Positions 52,239-62,300 of a stretch of DNA of 64,000 bases are shown here, piece by piece. The position numbers and the translations under genes are program-made. Origin of the DNA: Vibrio sp. RE88 (GTDB taxonomy: Bacteria > Pseudomonadota > Gammaproteobacteria > Enterobacterales > Vibrionaceae); NCBI RefSeq assembly GCF_013113835.1, contig NZ_VTYQ01000012.1, forward strand, positions 29,388-93,387, read 5' to 3'. The notes beneath the pieces are model-generated. The model was not told the origin of the DNA, did not search any database, and worked only from the letters and a program-made list of their open reading frames with translations. Position 1 is the stretch's first letter. Each line of letters opens with the position of its first letter.

Positions 52239-53417
52239 ATGAAAAAAACAACGCTAATTAAATCCGTTTTTGCGTCTTCTATTGCGCTTTCTGCAACTTT
52301 CGCATCATCTTCGTTTGCCACCCCAATTGTTGTACCAGACGCTCCTCAAATCGCCGCGAAAGGCTACGTTTTGATGGACTATAACTCAGGTAAGATCCTC
52401 GCAGAGAAAGAGATGAACACTAAGTTGTCTCCTGCAAGTCTGACCAAAATGATGACCAGTTACGTGATCGGCCAAGAACTTGAGCGTGGTAATATTTCGC
52501 TTCAGGACGACGTAACTATCAGCAAGAATGCATGGGCTAAAAACTTCCCAGATTCTTCAAAGATGTTTATCGAAGTCGGCACGACAGTTAAAGTCGAAGA
52601 GCTTAACCGCGGCATCATTATTCAATCGGGGAACGATGCATGTGTTGCTATGGCAGAGCATATTGCAGGGTCGGAAGATGCCTTCGTTGATCTGATGAAT
52701 GCTTGGGCCGATACGCTCGGCATGAAAGACACTCACTTTGCTAACGTTCACGGCTTAGACAACCCTAACCTGTACTCAACGCCGTACGATATGGCGCTAC
52801 TTGGCCAAGCATTAATTCGTGACGTGCCAGACGAGTACCGTATTTACTCAGAGAAGAAATTCACCTACAACGGCATTACCCAATACAACCGCAACGGCTT
52901 GCTTTGGGACAAGAGCATGAACGTTGACGGTATCAAAACTGGTCACACAAGCAATGCAGGTTATAGCCTAGTGAGCTCGGCCACTGAAGGTAAAATGCGC
53001 CTTGTTGCTGTCGTCATGGGCACTAAGAATGCAAACGCACGTAAATCAGAAAGCAAAAAGCTACTGAGTTACGGCTTCCGCTTCTTTGAAACTGTTGCTC
53101 CACACAAAGCTGGTGAAACCTTCGTTGAAGAAAAAATCTGGATGGGCGACAAAGATACCGTTGCACTGGGTCTAGATCAGGATACTTACGTCACCCTTCC
53201 TCGTGGACAGGCCAAAAACCTTCAGGCGAGCTTCGTACTTGAAAAAGAGCTGGAAGCCCCAATTAAGAAAGGTGACGTAGTTGGTAAGCTATACTATCAA
53301 CTAGAAGGCGAAGATGTTGCTGAGTACCCACTTCTGGCGTTAGAAGATGTCAATAAAGGTAGTCTGTTCAGCCGTCTGTGGGATTACATTGTAATGCTGT
53401 TTAAGAGCTTCCTGTAA
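52239..53417 (+). CDS. dacA: D-alanyl-D-alanine carboxypeptidase PBP5-type
   Basis: A 392-residue periplasmic carboxypeptidase that trims the pentapeptide of peptidoglycan. Signal peptide (about 1-28), then the catalytic triad motifs SLTK (about 67-70), SGN (about 130) and KTGH (about 233). The C-terminal beta domain ends in an amphipathic helix (LWDYIVMLFKSFL) that anchors it to the membrane. It closes the rod-shape group. Confidence 0.96.
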   Translation: MKKTTLIKSVFASSIALSATFASSSFATPIVVPDAPQIAAKGYVLMDYNSGKILAEKEMNTKLSPASLTKMMTSYVIGQELERGNISLQDDVTISKNAWAKNFPDSSKMFIEVGTTVKVEELNRGIIIQSGNDACVAMAEHIAGSEDAFVDLMNAWADTLGMKDTHFANVHGLDNPNLYSTPYDMALLGQALIRDVPDEYRIYSEKKFTYNGITQYNRNGLLWDKSMNVDGIKTGHTSNAGYSLVSSATEGKMRLVAVVMGTKNANARKSESKKLLSYGFRFFETVAPHKAGETFVEEKIWMGDKDTVALGLDQDTYVTLPRGQAKNLQASFVLEKELEAPIKKGDVVGKLYYQLEGEDVAEYPLLALEDVNKGSLFSRLWDYIVMLFKSFL

Positions 53418-53437
53418 TTCAAACCACACATTCATCG

Positions 53438-53465
53438 AAAGCCGCATAATGCGGCTTTTTTTGTT
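53438..53465 (+). terminator. dacA terminator
   Basis: An 8-bp hairpin (53438-53445 with 53451-53458) followed by a long T run. Confidence 0.92.
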
Positions 53466-53560
53466 CCTGCCAAACACAAGTCGGCAGGATCTTGAGATTT
53501 AAAATTAATGGCAGTACTATTCCGCGCTGCTAAAACGACTTTCCAACTTGGAGTTTCAAC

Positions 53561-53839
53561 ATGTTGACTATCAACTCAGATGCAAAACTGAAAGACCTGC
53601 TTGAGTTCCCTTGCTCATTTACTTACAAGGTGATGGGTTATGCGAAACCTGAACTGCCAGAGAAGGTTCTAGAGGTGATCCAACGCCACGCTCCAGGTGA
53701 TTACAGCCCTAGTGTAAAACCTAGCGCGAAAGGTAACTACCACTCAGTGTCTGTGACGATCACAGCAACTTCCATTGAGCAGGTAGAAACGTTATATAAA
53801 GAACTGGGCGAGATTGATATCGTGCGCATGGTTCTATAA
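53561..53839 (+). CDS. ybeD: UPF0250/YbeD protein
   Basis: A 92-residue cytosolic ferredoxin-like-fold protein (DUF493). The FPCSFTYKVMG block near residue 17 and GNYHSVSVTITATS near 60 identify it. Its role is unknown; its position before lipB, conserved in gamma-proteobacteria, suggests a link to lipoate metabolism. Confidence 0.95.
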   Translation: MLTINSDAKLKDLLEFPCSFTYKVMGYAKPELPEKVLEVIQRHAPGDYSPSVKPSAKGNYHSVSVTITATSIEQVETLYKELGEIDIVRMVL

Positions 53840-53865
53840 TTTTATTTGATAAAGTAAAATTATTT

Positions 53866-53893
53866 TGAAAGCAGCGCAAGCTGCTTTCTTTTT
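53866..53893 (+). terminator. ybeD terminator
   Basis: A perfect 9-bp hairpin (53867-53875 with 53880-53888, GCAA loop) followed by T5. Confidence 0.9.
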
Positions 53894-54017
53894 AGATATC
53901 AAACAGATAATAATCCTGTATTTTATCAAGGGTTAAAAATGTGTTACTGGTATATAGTTCATTGACCAGAACCAGTTTATAATCCACAAACTTTATTTAC
54001 GGGCAATAGGATTAGGG

Positions 54018-54671
54018 ATGCACAACCAGCTTGTTGTTAAACACTTAGGTAGGCAAGATTATGAGCCTATCTGGCAAGCCATGCATGACTTCACAGACAC
54101 TCGTACCGAGGAGACCTGTGACGAGATTTGGCTGGTTGAACACAACCCAGTGTTTACACAGGGGCAAGCAGGTAAAGAAGAGCACCTGATCAATACTGGC
54201 GATATCCCAGTTGTTCAAAGTGACCGAGGGGGTCAGGTTACCTACCACGGTCCAGGTCAACTTGTGGCTTATTTCCTGATAAATTTACGTCGTAAAAAGC
54301 TCGGTGTTAGAGATCTCGTCACTCATATTGAGAATCTCGTGATCAACACACTAAAAAATTACAATATTGAGTCAGCGGCACGACCGGATGCACCAGGCGT
54401 CTATGTTGATGGTAAAAAGATCTGCTCACTAGGATTGAGAATTCGTAAAGGATGCTCTTTTCACGGTTTAGCACTCAACGTAAATATGGACTTGTCACCA
54501 TTTTTACGTATCAATCCATGCGGCTATGCTGGCATGGAAATGGTTCAGGTTAGCCAGCTTGGCGGCCCGGATGATCTTACCCAGGTTGAGAAGACGCTCG
54601 TCGATGAACTTGTCACTTTGCTTGATTATGAGCAAGTTGAATTCAGCACAGAAGCCTCTCCTACGCGATGA
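54018..54671 (+). CDS. lipB: octanoyl-ACP:protein octanoyltransferase
   Basis: Transfers octanoate from acyl carrier protein to lipoyl domains, the first step of lipoate synthesis; 217 residues. The family motif RGGQVTYHGPGQLVAY is at about 74-89. The catalytic Lys lies in DGKKICSLG (about 138) and the Cys in INPCGYAGM (about 173). lipA follows 23 bases later. Confidence 0.97.
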   Translation: MHNQLVVKHLGRQDYEPIWQAMHDFTDTRTEETCDEIWLVEHNPVFTQGQAGKEEHLINTGDIPVVQSDRGGQVTYHGPGQLVAYFLINLRRKKLGVRDLVTHIENLVINTLKNYNIESAARPDAPGVYVDGKKICSLGLRIRKGCSFHGLALNVNMDLSPFLRINPCGYAGMEMVQVSQLGGPDDLTQVEKTLVDELVTLLDYEQVEFSTEASPTR

Positions 54672-54694
54672 GAAGCAAAGAGAAGTAAAGAAGC

Positions 54695-55660
54695 ATGAGT
54701 AAACCAATCCAAATGGAAAAAGGCGTTAAATACCGTGACGCCGACAAGATGGCACTGATTCCTGTCAAGAACATGCCAACTGAGCAAAAAGAAATTCTGC
54801 GCAAACCAGACTGGATGAAGATCAAGCTGCCCGCTGACAGTCAGCGTATTCAAGATATCAAATCGGCAATGCGTAAAAACAACCTTCACTCGGTATGTGA
54901 AGAGGCCTCTTGTCCAAACTTGGCTGAGTGTTTTAACCACGGTACTGCGACCTTTATGATTCTTGGCGCGATCTGTACTCGCCGCTGTCCATTCTGTGAC
55001 GTTGCACACGGCCGCCCGGTTGCTCCAGAAGAAAATGAGCCACAAAAGCTGGCTCAAACCATCTCTGACATGAAGCTGAAATACGTGGTTATCACTTCTG
55101 TAGACCGCGACGACCTTCGTGACGGTGGTGCCAAGCACTTCGCCGATTGTAACCGTGAGATTCGTGCCAAAAACCCAAACATCCGCATCGAGACTCTGGT
55201 TCCAGATTTCCGTGGTCGTATGGATGTAGCACTGGAATTAATGAAAGACAATCCACCAGATGTCTTCAACCACAACTTGGAAACGGCTCCTCGTTTGTAT
55301 CGTAAAGCTCGTCCAGGTGCAAACTACAAATGGTCGCTACAGTTGCTTCAGAAATTCAAAGAGCAGCACCCAGATGTACCGACTAAATCAGGCTTAATGA
55401 TGGGCCTAGGTGAAACCAAAGAAGAGATCGTCGAAGTCTTGAAGGACCTGCGTGCGCACGGTGTGACAATGCTGACTCTAGGTCAGTATTTGGCACCAAG
55501 TCGCCACCACCTTCCGGTAGAACGCTACGTACCACCTTCAGAGTTTGATGAACTCAAAGAGATTGCGTTGGAGCTTGGTTTTACTCATGCTGCGTGTGGA
55601 CCATTTGTCCGTTCTTCTTACCACGCAGACCTTCAGGCACAAGGTGTCGAAGTGAGCTAA
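54695..55660 (+). CDS. lipA: lipoyl synthase
   Basis: Radical-SAM enzyme that inserts two sulfurs into the octanoyl chain; 321 residues. The auxiliary cluster Cys are in CEEASCPNLAEC (about 68-79) and the radical-SAM motif in CTRRCPFC (about 94-101). The C-terminal RSSYHA provides the Ser ligand. Same unit as lipB. Confidence 0.98.
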   Translation: MSKPIQMEKGVKYRDADKMALIPVKNMPTEQKEILRKPDWMKIKLPADSQRIQDIKSAMRKNNLHSVCEEASCPNLAECFNHGTATFMILGAICTRRCPFCDVAHGRPVAPEENEPQKLAQTISDMKLKYVVITSVDRDDLRDGGAKHFADCNREIRAKNPNIRIETLVPDFRGRMDVALELMKDNPPDVFNHNLETAPRLYRKARPGANYKWSLQLLQKFKEQHPDVPTKSGLMMGLGETKEEIVEVLKDLRAHGVTMLTLGQYLAPSRHHLPVERYVPPSEFDELKEIALELGFTHAACGPFVRSSYHADLQAQGVEVS

Positions 55661-55680
55661 ATGTTCTTTTAGTTAATAGG

Positions 55681-55712
55681 AAGGGCTGACTGCATAAGTC
55701 AGCCCTTTTTTA
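55681..55712 (+). terminator. lipA terminator
   Basis: An 11-bp hairpin (55681-55691 with 55697-55707) followed by T5. Confidence 0.93.
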
Positions 55713-55793
55713 TTTCGTTTCTTGAATGAGACACAACTCTTCTATAGGCTTACCCCTAACAACACTAAAAAGTACATCTTCCAAGGAATTATT

Positions 55794-56120
55794 ATGAAAA
55801 GATTAGGTTTTGTTGCTGTCGCTCTTGCCGCACTGACAGCAGGTTGCGCTTCTAATACACAGCAAGACAATTTCCGTGAAGCTTCTTTTGAGCTGTGTAA
55901 TACAGAGGTTGAACTTTACTCTGTAAGTGATGATGGCCGCGTACGTATCGTCTGTGCAGATGGTTCTAAATTTGCTCTAAATAGCGAAAAAACACTAGAA
56001 ACCATGCGTGACATCAACATCGATTACTGTGATGGTGAAGGTCTGGGCAAGTTCAGCGAAAGCCGCAAGTACTACTCTTTCAAATGTAAGTCAGGCACGC
56101 TACTGAGCATTTCAAAATAA
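55794..56120 (+). CDS. small lipoprotein, function unknown
   Basis: A 108-residue predicted lipoprotein: signal peptide ending in the lipobox LTAGC (Cys18). The mature part has four further Cys, two around LCNTEVEL...IVCADG and two around YCDGEG...FKCKSG, which could form two disulfides in the periplasm. The start at 55794 begins the signal peptide and has AAGGA about nine bases upstream. It is convergent with the next gene. I do not recognise the family. Confidence 0.72.
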   Translation: MKRLGFVAVALAALTAGCASNTQQDNFREASFELCNTEVELYSVSDDGRVRIVCADGSKFALNSEKTLETMRDINIDYCDGEGLGKFSESRKYYSFKCKSGTLLSISK

Positions 56121-56135
56121 GCTCAGACGAGAATC

Positions 56136-56167
56136 GAAAAAAGGTTGATATGATATCAACCTTTTTT
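56136..56167. terminator. bidirectional terminator
   Basis: A long hairpin with AAAAAAGGTTGAT / ATCAACCTTTTTT arms lies between convergent genes. Confidence 0.9.
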
Positions 56168-56194
56168 ATTTCATCTCATCCGTGGATTAAGCGA

Positions 56195-56761
56195 CTACTT
56201 AAACGTTCTTACCGACAACACCTTACCATTGCTGCCCCCCATGCTGGTCACTTCGACTTCTAACGAGTTCATCGAAATAATGCCATCCGTTGAACAGATC
56301 ACGAAGACATAGGCACAGGAAAATTTGTCTTCAAACGGCATAGGAATGCGGTTCCAGTAGAACTCGCTTGCTTTTGCATCAGTACGGAATTTACGGTAAT
56401 CGGCCGGAGCCGTAGAACCACTCTGCTTAGCAATGTGCGCAGCAAAGACACGGTTCTGGTCCTTATCCACACCAATAGCCATTTCACAGCCACTGAAAGG
56501 GCCTGACGCCAACCAGCCGACACCACTGCCCGTGTAACGTCCTACCACCGCTTTCGTTTCAGCATAAGGCACCCATACGCCAGCATCGACCGATGAGTCA
56601 TCACGAGTCAAAACAACTTTGCCGTCGCGCTCAAGCAAAGTGACACCATATTGCTTTTCCAAGTAGCCATTTTCGCTGCTCTCTGGCCGGCATGACAGGC
56701 GTATATCCATTTCGATATTTTTGCCTACTAAAGCGGTCAGGTTTTCTTTCGTTGGACGCAT
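56195..56761 (-). CDS. cytosolic protein with Cys-His deamidase-like signature
   Basis: A 188-residue protein with no signal peptide or membrane segment. I do not recognise the family by overall sequence. In the centre is SGPFSGCEMAIG (86-97) followed by FAAHI (106-110). Cys92 and His109 are 17 residues apart and Ser86 lies six before the Cys. CheD, BLF1 and CNF1 glutamine deamidases share an (L)SGC-type Cys, a His 12-17 residues on, and in CheD/BLF1 a Thr six before the Cys (from memory). The resemblance is short and may be coincidental. It is a single gene between a lipoprotein gene and glyA. Confidence 0.7.
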   Translation of the reverse strand: MRPTKENLTALVGKNIEMDIRLSCRPESSENGYLEKQYGVTLLERDGKVVLTRDDSSVDAGVWVPYAETKAVVGRYTGSGVGWLASGPFSGCEMAIGVDKDQNRVFAAHIAKQSGSTAPADYRKFRTDAKASEFYWNRIPMPFEDKFSCAYVFVICSTDGIISMNSLEVEVTSMGGSNGKVLSVRTFK

Positions 56762-56950
56762 TCAACTCTCCCTTCTGAATTACCAATTAAGACTAAGTAT
56801 ATAGATTTAAACTCAATGCCAATCAATCATAGATATGAAACATTGTGATTATGTTTTCGTTTTTAATCGTTAATAAATGAGCAATATGTATGATAAGGGA
56901 AGTGAGAGGAGGACTGGTTTATCCAGTTGATCTTTATGGAGTAAACACGC

Positions 56951-56982
56951 AAAAAACAAAAGCCTCCCGAAGGAGGCTTTTG
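56951..56982 (-). terminator. glyA terminator
   Basis: A perfect 11-bp hairpin (56957-56967 with 56972-56982, CGAA loop) followed on the minus strand by a T-rich run. Confidence 0.9.
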
Positions 56983-57040
56983 AAACATGCGATTAGTGAA
57001 ACCAAAAACTGAAGGTTTACGGTTCCAAGCTGAATGCTAC

Positions 57041-58291
57041 TTAAGCATATACAGGTAGACGCTTACAGATGTCCAGAACCTTAGCTTTCGTTGCCGCGAT
57101 AACTTCCTCGTTGCCGATGTTATCTAGAACGTCACACATCCAGTTTGCTAGCTCTTTGGCATCTTCTTCAGTGAAACCACGACGAGTGATTGCTGGAGAA
57201 CCTACACGGATGCCAGAAGTCACAAACGGGCTACGTGGATCGTTTGGTACAGAGTTCTTGTTTACCGTGATGTTTGCAGCGCCAAGTGCTGCATCTGCAT
57301 CTTTACCTGTGATGTCTTTGTCGATGAGGTCAACTAGGAACAGGTGGTTCTCTGTACCGTTAGACACGATCTTGTAACCGCGCTCTTGGAACTGAGCAAC
57401 CATCGCTTTAGCGTTCTTCACTACGCGAGCTTGGTACGCTTTGAATTCTGGCTCCATTGCTTCTTTAAACGCTACCGCTTTACCTGCGATAACATGCATC
57501 AGAGGGCCGCCCTGACCACCAGGGAATACCGCTGAATTCAGCTTCTTGTACATCTCTTCGCCAGCGTTAGACAGGATTAGACCACCACGCGGACCTGCGA
57601 GTGTCTTGTGCGTTGTTGTTGTCACAACGTGAGCATGTGGAACTGGTGTTGGGTATTCGCCTGCTGCGATTAGACCCGCAACGTGCGCCATGTCTACGAA
57701 CAGGTACGCGCCGGCTTTGTCTGCGATTTCACGCATGCGAGCCCAGTCAACGATTTGAGAGTAAGCAGAAAAACCACCGATGATCATCTTAGGCTTGTGC
57801 TCTAGGGCAAGCTGCTCCATCTCGTCGTAGTTGATTTGACCCGCTTCGTCGATACCGTAAGGAATCACGTTGTAGTGTTTACCAGAGAAGTTTACTGGTG
57901 AGCCATGAGTCAAGTGACCACCATGTGCTAGGCTCATACCTAGAACAGTATCACCTGGGTTTAGCAATGCCATGTACACAGCGCTGTTTGCTTGTGAGCC
58001 AGAGTGAGGTTGAACGTTCGCGTACTCACAACCAAATAGCTGACATGCACGATCAATGGCCAAAGCTTCCGCTTTATCAACGTATTCACAACCGCCGTAG
58101 TAACGCTTACCAGGGTAGCCTTCAGCGTATTTGTTTGTTAGCTGAGAACCTTGAGCTTCCATTACACGTGGACTCGTGTAGTTTTCAGAAGCGATTAGTT
58201 CAATATGTTCTTCCTGGCGAAGAGTTTCTTCTTGGATTGCTGCGAACAGTTCCGCATCGTAATCTGCGATGTTCATATCACGCTTTAGCAT
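57041..58291 (-). CDS. glyA: serine hydroxymethyltransferase
   Basis: PLP enzyme that converts serine and tetrahydrofolate to glycine and methylene-THF, the main source of one-carbon units; 416 residues. The PLP Lys is in VTTTTHKTLAGPRGG (about 229). The N-terminal ELIASENYTS block and the GGHLTHG motif are typical. A PurR box upstream agrees with purine-dependent control known in E. coli. Complete. Confidence 0.98.
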   Translation of the reverse strand: MLKRDMNIADYDAELFAAIQEETLRQEEHIELIASENYTSPRVMEAQGSQLTNKYAEGYPGKRYYGGCEYVDKAEALAIDRACQLFGCEYANVQPHSGSQANSAVYMALLNPGDTVLGMSLAHGGHLTHGSPVNFSGKHYNVIPYGIDEAGQINYDEMEQLALEHKPKMIIGGFSAYSQIVDWARMREIADKAGAYLFVDMAHVAGLIAAGEYPTPVPHAHVVTTTTHKTLAGPRGGLILSNAGEEMYKKLNSAVFPGGQGGPLMHVIAGKAVAFKEAMEPEFKAYQARVVKNAKAMVAQFQERGYKIVSNGTENHLFLVDLIDKDITGKDADAALGAANITVNKNSVPNDPRSPFVTSGIRVGSPAITRRGFTEEDAKELANWMCDVLDNIGNEEVIAATKAKVLDICKRLPVYA

Positions 58292-58657
58292 CTGTATCTC
58301 CTGACTCAGATTTAAACTGAAATTTGCAAAAAACCTACCAATGACCCTATTAATCTACGTAAATCGACTCACGCAAACGTTTGCATCACGTTAATAGCGC
58401 GCATTCTACATAATTTGATCTTGGCCATAAAGAGAAAGTTTTACTTTTTCTCATGCAGATTCTTCATGTGGTTCTACAAGGATTGTCATATTGTCACCTT
58501 TCTAAATCGTATAAATATGAAAAGTGTCAATTTTTCCCTTTACACCCCGTAAAACGATAATTACATAGGTTTACCTTAAATTTGCTTCTCAAGCTACCGA
58601 AAACCTCATTTTTTAAATAGTATGCGCGCCATTATCTACTGTAAAAGTTTCAAATTG
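58292..58657. other. glyA / YitT divergent intergenic region
   Basis: It holds the glyA PurR box (58372-58387) and promoter on the minus strand. From 58440 to 58657 I see only AT-rich sequence leading to the YitT gene, without a strong promoter or ribosome-binding site. Confidence 0.45.
58372..58387. promoter_or_regulatory. PurR box upstream of glyA
   Basis: ACGCAAACGTTTGCAT fits the purine repressor consensus (ANGCAANCGNTTNCNT) and is a near-perfect palindrome. It lies 80 bases upstream of the glyA start, overlapping a possible TTGCGT -35 on the minus strand, so PurR would block transcription. Confidence 0.8.
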
Positions 58658-59257
58658 ATGGAAAAACACTCACGCAAAGAAGATTGGATTGCTATTTTAA
58701 CCGGAACATTTCTGGTCGCTCAGGGCGTTTTCTTCCTCCAATCTGCCAATCTGTTAACCGGAGGCACCACAGGTTTGGCCCTGCTTATGAGCCAATTTGT
58801 GTCACTTTCCTTCGGTACGCTTTACTTTTTGGCCAACAGCCCTTTTTACTTACTCGCGTGGAAGCGTTTTGGCTCACGATTTGCCTTTAACAGTGCTATT
58901 TCTGGTGCCTTAGTCTCTGTGTTTGCAGACCACCTCTCTCTGGTCGTCAGCCTTGAAACGGTTAATGTTGTGTATTGCGCGGTTGCCGGTGGGTTACTGA
59001 TGGGTTTGGGTATGCTTATCCTGTTCCGTCATCGCTCAAGCCTCGGTGGTTTCAACGTACTTTGCCTATTTATTCAGGATAAGTTCGGCATCTCAGTGGG
59101 TAAATCCCAATTAGCCATCGATTGTTGCATCTTGTTCGCATCATTCTTCTTTGTCTCTCCTGAAATCATCGGGTTATCCATTGTGGGCGCTATCCTGCTC
59201 AATGTCGTGTTAGCCATGAACCACAAACCAACCCGTTATTCGGTCAATTACGGTTGA
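58658..59257 (+). CDS. YitT-family membrane protein
   Basis: A 199-residue inner-membrane protein with five to six hydrophobic segments and the YitT/DUF161 pattern (LLTGGTTGLALLMSQ near residue 30; HRSSLGGFNVL near 125). Transport function is suspected for the family but substrates are unknown. I prefer the ATG at 58658 (MEKHSRKEDW); a start at 58622 would add 12 residues. Neither has a clear ribosome-binding site. Confidence 0.85.
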   Translation: MEKHSRKEDWIAILTGTFLVAQGVFFLQSANLLTGGTTGLALLMSQFVSLSFGTLYFLANSPFYLLAWKRFGSRFAFNSAISGALVSVFADHLSLVVSLETVNVVYCAVAGGLLMGLGMLILFRHRSSLGGFNVLCLFIQDKFGISVGKSQLAIDCCILFASFFFVSPEIIGLSIVGAILLNVVLAMNHKPTRYSVNYG

Positions 59258-59270
59258 GAACTACGAGATG

Positions 59271-59298
59271 AAAAAAAGCCCGCGAATTGCGGGCTTTT
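59271..59298. terminator. bidirectional terminator (YitT / RND pump)
   Basis: A 10-bp hairpin (59274-59283 with 59289-59298) flanked by an A run and a T run between convergent genes. Confidence 0.9.
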
Positions 59299-59317
59299 GC
59301 GTTATCGGGCGCTGCGA

Positions 59318-62300
59318 TTAGTGTGAGGTTCTGGCCTTCACATCGTGGCTTAGCTCTTTGTTCAGTTCAGCTTCCACATGACCCGGTGATTGCGTACTTG
59401 CTGAAATCAGTCGGTACATCGCAGGGATAACAAACAAAGTCACCAGCGTTGCGAAGCCCATACCGAAGAAGATCACCGTACCTACCGCCACTCGGCTTTC
59501 ATAACCGGCCCCTGTCGATAGGATCAACGGAATTGCACCAGCAAGCGTAGTGAACGCCGTCATCATGATTGGGCGCAGGCGACGTGCTGCGGCATCGACA
59601 ATCGCTTTCTCAAATTCGAAGCCGCGATCACGCAACTGGTTCGCAAACTCAACAATCAGGATACCGTTCTTGGTCACCATACCAATCAACATGATCATGC
59701 CAATCTGGCTGTAGATATTCAGCCCCTGACTCATAAAGAACAAGCCCAAGAAGCCGCCAAATACCCCCATAGGGACAGTGAACATCACCACCAGTGGGTT
59801 AATGAAACTTTCAAACTGCGCTGCCAACACCAGATACGCGACCAGCAGTGCCAAGCCAAATACCACCAGAATACTGGATTGGTTCTCTTTATAATCTTTC
59901 GATTCTCCAGAGTAGCTGACTGAGATATCACCCGGCAGAATTTCCACCGCTTGTTGATCTAAGAAGTCCAGCGCCTGACCTAAGGTGTACCCGTCAGACA
60001 AGTTAGCCGTTACGGTAATCGATTTCTGCTTGTTGTAGTGTGACAAACGAATCGACGAAGCCACTTCTTCAATCTTGGTGACCGCATCCAGTGTCACTAA
60101 CTCGCCAGAATTGGTTCGTAGATAAATCTGGCTCAGATCCGTCGCGTTATTGAAGCTGTTCTCATCACCGCGCAGATAAACGTCATACTCTTCACCACGC
60201 TCGACAAAGGTCGTCTCACTCTTACCGCCAAGCATAATTTCTAAGGTCTCAGAAATCTCTGATACGCTGATGCCCAACTCTGCCGCACGTTGTTTATCAA
60301 CCGTCACCACCAGCTCAGGGGTTCGCTCAGAATAGTTAATGTCCGCCCCTTCCATGATCGGAGACTCTTCCGCTAACTGCTCAAGCTTTTCGGCCCACTG
60401 TTTCAGTTCTGGGTAATCAGACCCACCTAACACGAACTGTACAGGCTCACTAGAGCCGCCTCGGAAGCCCGGCATAAACGGGAAGACGCGAACATCAGGA
60501 ATACCAACCAGTGCCTTTCTCACCTCTCCTAGCGCCTGCTGAGCCGTTACATCACGATCATTCCAGTCATCCAGAATCATGATCACGAAACCCGTCTGGT
60601 CACCTGCATTACCGCCAAAAGCTGGCGATTGAATGCTGAAGGACTTAAGGAAACCTTCGCCCAGTAGCGGCAATAAGCGCTCTTCAACGATATCCATGTT
60701 CGCAGCCATGCGGTTGTAACTGGTAGCATCAGCACCACGAACAAAAGCAAAGATCACCCCGCGGTCTTCAGACGGTGTGAGCTGAGAAGGTACTTGCTTC
60801 ATCAAGCCCCAGCTTCCGCCAATACAAGTCAAGATGATCAGAGGCGCGGCCCATTTCCATTTCAAGGCTCCACGCAGCACTCTACGGTAACCGCTTTCCA
60901 GACGACCAAACATGCGATCAACAAACTGATTAAAGCGGTTTGGTTTCACATTAGCCTTCAATAGCTGACTGCCTAACACTGGCGTTAAAGTCAGTGCAAT
61001 CAATGACGAGAAAATCACCGACATTGCCAACAGTACCGAAAACTCGGTAAACAGCAGGCCGACCATGCCATCCATAAACGAGATGGGCAGGAAGACCATC
61101 ACCAGTACCAAAGTTGTCGCCACAACGGCAAAGCCAACTTCGCGAGTCCCTTTGTACGCCGCTAACAGTGGTTTTTCTCCCCGTTCGATATGGTGGAAAA
61201 TGTTCTCCACCACCACGATGGCGTCATCAACCACCAAGCCAATCGACAATATCAGCGCCATCAACGTGATGAGGTTGATGGAAAAACCGAAGTAATAAGC
61301 GGCCATGAAGGATGAAATCAAAGAAACAGGCACCGTTACTGCTGGGATCAGCGTGGCTCGTGCCTGACCAATGAATATGTACAGCACAAGAATGACCAGA
61401 CCACCGGTAATAAACAGAGTGCTGTATACTTCCGCAATCGAGCGCTCAATAAATACGGTTGAATCATAGTCGATAGCAAGACGAGTTCCCGATGGAAGGA
61501 ATTGCTGGATTTTTTCCACTTCATCATGCACTAAGTCAGCCACTTCAAGTGGGTTGGCGTCCGATTGAGGCACAATACCCATGCTGACGTTAACAACACC
61601 ATCACTCTTAAAGGTCGAGTTTTCGTTCTCCGCGCCGATGTAAACATCGGCCACATCTTTCAGATAGATGGGGGTATTATCACTGGCACGTTTGACCACC
61701 AAATATTCAAAATCTTCAGCCACGTTGTAGCTGCGAGCGGTACGAACCGACATTACGATCTGATCGTTACGTACCTCACCGCCCGGACTTTCAATATTCT
61801 CATTGTTAAGTGCCGCAGTAATGTCAGAAGTTGTGACCCCACGCCCCGCCATCTGGGCTGGTTTCAGCTTAACGTACATGACTTTGTACAAGCCGCCAGA
61901 CACGTCCACCGAACTTACACCCGAGATCAAACTGAATCTGTCGAGCAAAACTCGGTCGACATAGTCCGTCAGTTGGGTCCGATCCATTTCTGAAGAACTC
62001 AGGTTGATGTAGAGAGACGCTTCACCGGAGCCATTATTCTTATAAACAATCGGATCATCCGCCTCATCAGGCAAGGAACGCTGCGCACGTGCAACCGCAT
62101 CCCGAACGTCACTGACACCGGTATTGAGATCATACCCGAGTTCAAAAGTAATCGTGATTCGTGAGCTGCCATTACGCGTGGTCGATTCAATTTCATCAAT
62201 ACCGCTGATACCAGAAAGCTGGTCTTCCAGTGCAGTCGTAATTTGGCTTTCAATAATGGTCGCTGAAGCGCCTTCATAACGGGTACTGATTGAGACTACC

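Noticed and set aside
58292..58621. Glycine riboswitch before glyA
   Set aside because: No tandem aptamer-like structure was seen; control is better explained by the PurR box.
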